This document shows positions 61,048 to 64,000 of a stretch of 64,000 nucleotides of DNA, piece by piece. The DNA comes from Paenibacillus methanolicus. Lineage in GTDB: Bacteria > Bacillota > Bacilli > Paenibacillales > Paenibacillaceae. Under the pieces are notes generated by a model. The model saw nothing but the letters and a program-made list of their open reading frames with translations. It had not been told where the DNA came from and did no database searches. The stretch spans positions 1-64,000 of the forward strand of contig NZ_VNHS01000009.1 in NCBI RefSeq assembly GCF_008124765.1, in the 5' to 3' direction. Each line of letters opens with the position of its first letter. Position 1 is the stretch's first letter. Both the position numbers and the translations under genes were made by a program.

Positions 61048-61076
61048 AATGCCCTTCACCGGAGGGCATTTTTTTT
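61048..61076 (+). terminator. Terminator after small membrane protein gene
   Basis: AATGCCCT-TCACCGG-AGGGCATTTTTTTT. Confidence 0.92.
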
Positions 61077-61160
61077 GTGCGGTAAATTGTTGCATCTCCG
61101 CACAGATAAGCTTTTTGTGTTATACTACAAAAGACCTAAAGAAAGAGGTTGTACTTACCG

Positions 61161-61553
61161 ATGAACAACTATAGAACTATTTACGAAGCGGTTGGCGAAT
61201 ATGATGGAATAGGTCGGATTGTCGGGTTATTTTATCCTAAAGTTCAGCGGCATCCGCTGCTGGGGCCATTGTTTCCTGAAGATATAATTCCGGTTATGGA
61301 GAAACAGCAGCTGTTTCTCACTCAGTTTTTCGGCGGACCCACTTTATACTCCGATGCTTATGGACATCCGATGATGCGAGCGCGCCATCTGCCGTTCCCG
61401 ATTACGCCCGAGCGAGCGGAAGCCTGGCTCTCGTGCATGCGCGAAGCGCTGGCGGAGACGGGAATGCCGGAGGAACTGCAAGAAATCGTGATCGAGCGGC
61501 TGTCCGGGCCGGCGCATCACTTTGTGAACACTACCAACGAACGGGAGACGTGA
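61161..61553 (+). CDS. Truncated hemoglobin (group II, YjbI-like)
   Basis: 130 aa. Two-over-two globin pattern with FYPKVQRHPLLGPLFPEDI, KQQLFLTQFFGGPTLYSDAY, the proximal region MMRARHLPFPIT (His in RARH) and AEAWLSCMREAL, all typical of bacterial group II truncated hemoglobins. Binds O2 or NO. ATG 61161 with AGAGGTTG upstream; a TTG 12 bases earlier is in frame. Confidence 0.92.
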   Translation: MNNYRTIYEAVGEYDGIGRIVGLFYPKVQRHPLLGPLFPEDIIPVMEKQQLFLTQFFGGPTLYSDAYGHPMMRARHLPFPITPERAEAWLSCMREALAETGMPEELQEIVIERLSGPAHHFVNTTNERET

Positions 61554-61558
61554 CCGTC

Positions 61559-62257
61559 ATGGAACCGCTTTACCAGTCCACGATAACGTGCATTTGCTGC
61601 CAAGCCCAATTTCAAACGTCGCGGGTTCGTCCAAGCTTCAAGCGGGTCGTGTCGCGGGATACGGACTTTTGCGCGTATTACAAGAACGGGATTAATCCGG
61701 ACTTCTACGTCGTTCGGGTATGCCCTTCCTGCGGGTACGCGTCGACGGAGAACGGCACGCAGCAACTAACGGACGTAAAGCGGAGATATTACTACGAGCG
61801 GTTCGGCTCCTCTTGGGTTCACCGCGATTACGGCGGCGAGCGCACGGTGGAGCAGGCGCTCGATACGTACAAGCTCGCGCTCATTTGCGCCCAGGTGGCC
61901 GGCACGAGCGAACGCGTCATGGCCGGGCTGCTGCACCATATCGCTTGGCTGTACCGCTATATGGGCAATAAGGCGCAAGAAGAACGTTTCCTGCAGTTCG
62001 CGCTGCAGTCGTATACCGCGGTGTACGAGACGGAAGGCGGTTCGGTCAACGACGCGAAGCTGATGTTCTTGCTCGGCGAGCTGCACCGTCTGCTGGGCGA
62101 CCGCAACACGGCCGTGCGCTGGTTCTCGCGCGTCGTGAACGACAAGCGCATCGTCGACGCGACGATGATCCGGGCCAGCCGCGAGCAGTGGCAGCTCCTG
62201 CGCGAAGAGATGAAGCGGGAAGGTTTGTACATGGAGGAAGAGCGGCTGAACGCGTAA
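61559..62257 (+). CDS. DUF2225 family protein with N-terminal zinc motif
   Basis: 232 aa. N-terminal CxxC pair (TCICCQAQF) and second pair (VCPSCGYA) form a zinc-binding site. The rest is helical and TPR-like (YKLALICAQVAGTSERVMAG, FLQFALQSYTAVYETEGGS). Function of the family is unknown. Six bases separate it from the hemoglobin gene; the start may also be GTG 61550 overlapping the stop. Confidence 0.85.
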   Translation: MEPLYQSTITCICCQAQFQTSRVRPSFKRVVSRDTDFCAYYKNGINPDFYVVRVCPSCGYASTENGTQQLTDVKRRYYYERFGSSWVHRDYGGERTVEQALDTYKLALICAQVAGTSERVMAGLLHHIAWLYRYMGNKAQEERFLQFALQSYTAVYETEGGSVNDAKLMFLLGELHRLLGDRNTAVRWFSRVVNDKRIVDATMIRASREQWQLLREEMKREGLYMEEERLNA

Positions 62258-62272
62258 GAGCGGAGGCCTGAT

Positions 62273-62311
62273 GACCGTGCGGTCCCTTAGGGGCTGCACG
62301 GTTTTCTTTTT
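62273..62311 (+). terminator. Terminator of hemoglobin/DUF2225 operon
   Basis: ACCGTGC ... GCACGGT followed by TTTCTTTTT. Confidence 0.85.
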
Positions 62312-62368
62312 GCGAAAGGGCACCCGTATGCAACGTCAATCGTCGTTGGCCTACGCGGATGAATAACG

Positions 62369-62398
62369 AAACTCCGGTGCCGCGAAGGACCGGAGTTT
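62369..62398 (-). terminator. Perfect 10-bp hairpin downstream of AIM24 gene
   Basis: AAACTCCGGT pairs with ACCGGAGTTT around ten bases, just after the convergent minus-strand gene; no long T-run. Confidence 0.6.
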
Positions 62399-62416
62399 GG
62401 AGTTTCATGCGATGAA

Positions 62417-63106
62417 TTATTTGATATAAATGCTGCCGAACGGCAAGACTTCGCGCAAAATTCGCTTAATGACGCTGTCTCCGCGGAGCTGGTCCTCCAG
62501 CTGCGGGTCGCGGGAGCCGGTCTGGATCAGCACGGGGCCTTTGCCGGTTAGCTCCCATTGCACCTGCATATGCTGGCTGGCGAGCGGGTTCCCGTAGACG
62601 GTCAGCTTGACGTTGGCCTTCTCGGGATACGCGACGAGCGAGCTTTTCTCCACATACAGCGGGCGGTTCTCGTCCAGCTGCAGCACGGCCAGATCGCCGG
62701 TAACGAGGATGCCGAGCGTACCTGGACCGCTGAAGCGCATTCGTACCCATTCATGGGTGATCCAAGCGGTTTTGAATTTCTGGATGCGGCTCTTCATGCC
62801 CATGCCTTCCGAATAGAGGAGCACATGTCGAAAATCGAACATGAGGTCGCTGTCCGCCGGAATATCGATCGGCTCGAGGGTGCAGCCTGCGGGCAAGCCG
62901 AGCACGAATTGGGACGGTCCCTGCATGCGCGAACGAATCCATTTCTTCTTGCGGTACATGCCGGCCAGATCCATGAATTTGTCCTCGCGCAGCGTCGGCG
63001 CGCCCTGGAACGCGATAATCGAGCGGGGGTGCAGCACGTGGACGGCTTCTTCCTCCGTTAACTCCACCATGGCATGTCCGACGGGAGCCGGGGCGTTCAC
63101 TTTCAT
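62417..63106 (-). CDS. AIM24-family protein
   Basis: 229 aa from ATG 63106 (GGGAGGTGG upstream). Beta-rich TRAP-like fold with VHVLHPRSIIAFQGAP, FVLGLPAGCTLEPIDIP, FSGPGTLGILVTGDLAVL, PLYVEKSSLVAYPE and LTGKGPVLIQTGSRDPQ. Mitochondrial AIM24 relatives affect membrane organisation; the bacterial role is unknown. Overlaps the upstream coiled-coil gene by four bases. Confidence 0.85.
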   Translation of the reverse strand: MKVNAPAPVGHAMVELTEEEAVHVLHPRSIIAFQGAPTLREDKFMDLAGMYRKKKWIRSRMQGPSQFVLGLPAGCTLEPIDIPADSDLMFDFRHVLLYSEGMGMKSRIQKFKTAWITHEWVRMRFSGPGTLGILVTGDLAVLQLDENRPLYVEKSSLVAYPEKANVKLTVYGNPLASQHMQVQWELTGKGPVLIQTGSRDPQLEDQLRGDSVIKRILREVLPFGSIYIK

Positions 63107-63564
63107 TCGGAGCCACCTCCCGCGGAACGGTTGCTGCGCCACGCCCGGTATCGCCATATGCGAACCGAGACGATGTACAGCAGTCCGGCGCCGGCGAACA
63201 CGAGGACGGATGCGGCGATTTTGCGGTAGAACCGTTTGCGCTCCGATTGATCGTTCTCCAGCTGTTCCATTCGCGTCAGCAGCGTTTCGTTTTGTTCCAT
63301 GAGCGCCTCGTTCTGCTGCCGGTACGTTTCGTTCTCCCGCATCAGCTTCAGCTGCTGCTGCGCGTACTCGTCCGCTTTGCGGCGGGCTTCGTCGAGCTCT
63401 TCCTGGGTCTGGACGAATTGCTGCTGCAGCTCGTCCAGCTTCTCGGGCGCATTGTAAATATCTTTGAACCGGTCGATGACGCTGCCGTCGGCCGAAGGGG
63501 GCGCGCTCGCGAGCAGCCCGGCCGCAACCACGGCAGCCATCCCGATTCGCGCGTAACGTTTCAT
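63103..63564 (-). CDS. Secreted/membrane coiled-coil protein
   Basis: 153 aa. N-terminal signal (IGMAAVVAAGLLASAPPSADG), a long coiled coil (about residues 35-115, with LDELQQQFVQTQEELDEARR and similar heptads), and a C-terminal membrane segment (IAASVLVFAGAGLLYIVSV) with a basic end. Start ATG 63564 with GAGGTGATG upstream. No family recognised; operon with the AIM24 gene suggests a shared task. Confidence 0.7.
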   Translation of the reverse strand: MKRYARIGMAAVVAAGLLASAPPSADGSVIDRFKDIYNAPEKLDELQQQFVQTQEELDEARRKADEYAQQQLKLMRENETYRQQNEALMEQNETLLTRMEQLENDQSERKRFYRKIAASVLVFAGAGLLYIVSVRIWRYRAWRSNRSAGGGSE

Positions 63565-63699
63565 CGTCATCACCTCGGTTGCCTTGCGGAACGTTTGTTT
63601 CATTGTACCCCGCGGTTTCTCGTTTGAACAGCGGGGATGGACCGCGGGAGCAATTGGCATGTCGGCATATACGCTGCCGATTGCGGGCCGATCCGGCGG

Positions 63700-63936
63700 C
63701 TACCCTTTGCGCAGCTTCGTGTCCGTCAGCAAATAGTCGGCGTCCGCGTCCACCACCGTCACCCGGCCGTGGCAGCAGGGGAACACGAGCAACCGTTTCT
63801 TCCCGGTCTTGATGTCCTTCAGCTCGGCTGGCCGCAGCGGCAGCAGTACGTTGTCCGCGCCGCAGAAGGGGCAGGAGGGGACGTACACGTCCTTCATCTG
63901 GATATCGTAGGGCCAGGCCCGTTCGAACGGAATCAA
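63700..63936 (-). CDS. Small Cys-containing protein (78 aa)
   Basis: SCPFCGADN and FPCCHGRV are Cys pairs spaced for a zinc site in a small beta-rich protein. Start TTG 63936 with GGAGAGG seven bases upstream. It overlaps the stop of the upstream partial gene (TTGA). Family not recognised with certainty. Confidence 0.6.
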   Translation of the reverse strand: MIPFERAWPYDIQMKDVYVPSCPFCGADNVLLPLRPAELKDIKTGKKRLLVFPCCHGRVTVVDADADYLLTDTKLRKG

Positions 63937-64000
63937 GGCTTGTCCTCTCCTTTGGCGTCTAGACCTTCGGATGCTGCAGGCGAGGCGGATTTCGCGGCCA
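63933..64000 (-). CDS. C-terminal end of a gene running off the window
   Basis: Open frame on the minus strand to the window edge, ending AAKSASPAASEGLDAKGEDKP then TGA that overlaps the TTG of the next gene. Only an Ala/Ser/Lys-rich tail is visible, so the product cannot be named. Confidence 0.5.
   Translation of the reverse strand, partial: AAKSASPAASEGLDAKGEDKP

Noticed and set aside
1-64000. CRISPR arrays, prophage, insertion sequences, rRNA genes
   Set aside because: No regularly spaced repeats, transposase, integrase or phage structural motifs, and no rRNA sequence was seen.

Overview
The window looks like chromosomal DNA from a high-GC, endospore-forming member of the Paenibacillaceae (Paenibacillus/Cohnella-like). 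The evidence is Bacillus-type Shine-Dalgarno sequences, frequent GTG/TTG starts, spore genes (sspI, yunB, ylbJ), YwmB, a LiaSR/PspA stress operon, and an Fnr whose cysteine cluster is at the C-terminus as in Bacillus. No plasmid, phage or CRISPR structure is visible. All calls come from reading the sequence; no database search was possible.

Layout. 1-490: five tRNA genes (Gln, Gly, Cys, Arg, Leu) and a terminator. 700-3800: an AT-richer patch with a ribbon-helix-helix protein and a compact agr-type quorum-sensing operon (membrane protein, AgrB, a 44-aa AgrD, LytTR regulator). The AgrD carries Ser where the thiolactone Cys normally sits. 4.1-8.3 kb: envelope-stress operon (LiaI-like, PspA, PspC, second PspA, LiaS-type kinase, LiaR-type regulator). 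9.0-11.5 kb: YkgJ-like protein, MobB and MoeA (molybdenum cofactor). 11.4-22.6 kb: FliD-like orphan, YwmB, zwf, prfC, two DUF445 proteins, sspI, ktrA and a SpoU methyltransferase. 22.6-23.4 kb is non-coding and carries a repeated motif. 23.4-27.8 kb: a damaged carbohydrate locus in which a solute-binding protein and a GH43 enzyme each have a one-base frameshift, around an intact AraC regulator.

27.8-48 kb is an anaerobic nitrogen/energy island. It holds a NarK-type transporter, a nitrate-reductase-like operon (cytochrome b-like membrane protein, cytoplasmic molybdopterin subunit, four-cluster ferredoxin, Tat-type Rieske protein), NirBD, two hemerythrin-like proteins, a MobA-like protein, pyruvate formate-lyase with its activase, Fnr, an NreABC-like nitrate two-component system, ndk and a DoxX protein. 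Inverted repeats of the TGTGA-N6-TCACA type precede most of these units. At several promoters they sit about 41.5 bp from a predicted start, the position expected for Fnr activation, so the island probably forms one Fnr regulon containing its own regulator.

48-64 kb returns to housekeeping and sporulation genes: HD-GYP protein, a second Crp/Fnr regulator, yunB, M23 peptidase, diguanylate cyclase, lipA, a YutD protein with a long low-complexity tail, ABC exporter with NAD kinase, ylbJ, truncated hemoglobin, DUF2225, an AIM24 operon, and a partial gene at the right edge.
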